64,000 nucleotides of DNA from Litchfieldella xinjiangensis (lineage in GTDB: Bacteria > Pseudomonadota > Gammaproteobacteria > Pseudomonadales > Halomonadaceae): NCBI RefSeq assembly GCF_000759345.1, contig NZ_JPZL01000002.1, positions 434,001 to 498,000 of the forward strand. Reading direction: 5' to 3'. A program made the position numbers and the translations under genes. Shown here in pieces: positions 63,509 through 64,000 of the stretch (position 1 is its first letter; each line of letters opens with the position of its first letter). The notes under the pieces are model-generated. The model saw only the letters and a list, made by a program, of their open reading frames with translations. It was not told the origin of the DNA and ran no database searches.

Positions 63509-64000
63509 ATGCCAACAATAATCACCTGCTACGTACGCTGGGTAGACGCCTTCAACCGCCGGGTGGGGCGGATCATCATGTACCTGATCTTCGTGATGAT
63601 CGCCGTGCTGCTCTACTCCTCGATTTCCCGCACCGTCTTCGATGCGCCGCTGATCTGGGGCGTCGAGGTCTCGCAATTCCTGATGGCCGCCTACTTCATG
63701 CTGGGTGGGGCGTACTCGATGCAGATGGGCGCGCACGTGCGCATGGACCTGTTCTACTCGCGCTGGTCCGACCGGACCCGGGCGGGCGTCGACATCGCCA
63801 CCATCGTCCTGCTGTTCGTCTTCCTGGGGGCACTGCTCATGGGGGGCATCTCGAGTACCCAGTACGCCCTGAAGTATGGCGAGACGAGCTACACCTCCTG
63901 GGGGCCGCCCCTGGCGCCGATCAAGATCCTGATGACCTTCGGCGTGCTGCTCATGCTCCTGCAGAGCCTCTCGTCACTGTTCAAGGATATTGCCCGGCTG
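63509..64000 (+). CDS. TRAP transporter small permease (DctQ family), 3' end outside window
   Basis: Starts at ATG 63509 and stays open to the window edge, giving 164 residues. It reads MPTIITCYVRWVDAFNRRVG, then FVMIAVLLYSSISRTVFDAP, GVEVSQFLMAAYFMLGGAYS and GAHVRMDLFYSRWSDR. This is the DctQ pattern with four membrane helices and the conserved H-V-R-M/V-D motif between helices 2 and 3. The ribosome site is weak. The large permease and receptor genes should lie beyond 64000. Likely controlled by the upstream LysR protein. Confidence 0.9.
   Translation, partial: MPTIITCYVRWVDAFNRRVGRIIMYLIFVMIAVLLYSSISRTVFDAPLIWGVEVSQFLMAAYFMLGGAYSMQMGAHVRMDLFYSRWSDRTRAGVDIATIVLLFVFLGALLMGGISSTQYALKYGETSYTSWGPPLAPIKILMTFGVLLMLLQSLSSLFKDIARL

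Overview
The window looks like chromosomal DNA of a halophilic gammaproteobacterium of the Halomonadaceae (Halomonas/Kushneria type). Support comes from the high G+C content, densely packed genes, a gammaproteobacterial recC-recB-recD operon, TAXI- and DctQ-type TRAP transporters, TTT transporters and an enterobacterial-style zeaxanthin glucoside cluster. The genus is inferred from gene content and was not tested. No rRNA, tRNA, CRISPR array, prophage or intact insertion sequence was seen. The only transposon trace is an IS110-type remnant near 15.04-15.16 kb.

Layout. 0-3.9 kb: end of a YciI-like gene, a membrane diguanylate cyclase, a two-lobed CbiX protein, a small unknown gene and nfsA. 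4-11.5 kb: an acid-sugar catabolic island with a GntR/FCD repressor, a SAF-domain NAD(P) oxidoreductase, a TctCBA-type transporter, OtnK-like kinase and OtnC-like aldolase. TGGTATACCA-type operators sit in its promoter and inside the first structural gene. 11.6-16 kb: DUF427, GFA, YihS-like isomerase, MscS, IS110 remnant, PAP2 phosphatase. 16-27 kb: recCBD, with an in-frame palindromic repeat inside recB, then a siderophore-interacting protein with a possible Fur box. 27-35.1 kb: carotenoid cluster (crtZ, crtB-I-Y-X-idi, crtE). 35-45 kb: phosphoesterase, secreted protein, AlkA, SelO, MmsA, 7TMR-DISM/GGDEF protein, an unknown gene, and a TPP-riboswitch-controlled SSS transporter. 45-54 kb: ilvD, APC permease, PhnDCE-like ABC transporter, an HTH protein, SDR, YaeQ. 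53.4-57 kb: TAXI-TRAP system with DUF1850. 57-64 kb: purE-purK, a GGDEF-EAL protein, TraX-like protein, LysR regulator and the start of a second TRAP transporter.

How the genes fit together. The acid-sugar island forms a complete uptake-to-DHAP route if the SAF-domain enzyme supplies a 3-oxo-tetronate; its substrate is unknown. The crt genes encode every step from IPP/DMAPP and FPP to zeaxanthin diglucoside, apparently from a divergent idi/crtE control region plus a convergent crtZ unit. Three c-di-GMP enzymes (two predicted cyclases and one GGDEF-EAL protein) lie apart.

Most interesting signals: the operator layout of the acid-sugar operon and its missing LtnD/OtnI step; the palindromic element translated within RecB; the staircase of overlapping mini-ORFs and 15-bp repeats before the DUF1850 gene; and the TPP riboswitch that probably hides the ribosome binding site of a sodium symporter gene. 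All positions were read by eye and no database search was run.
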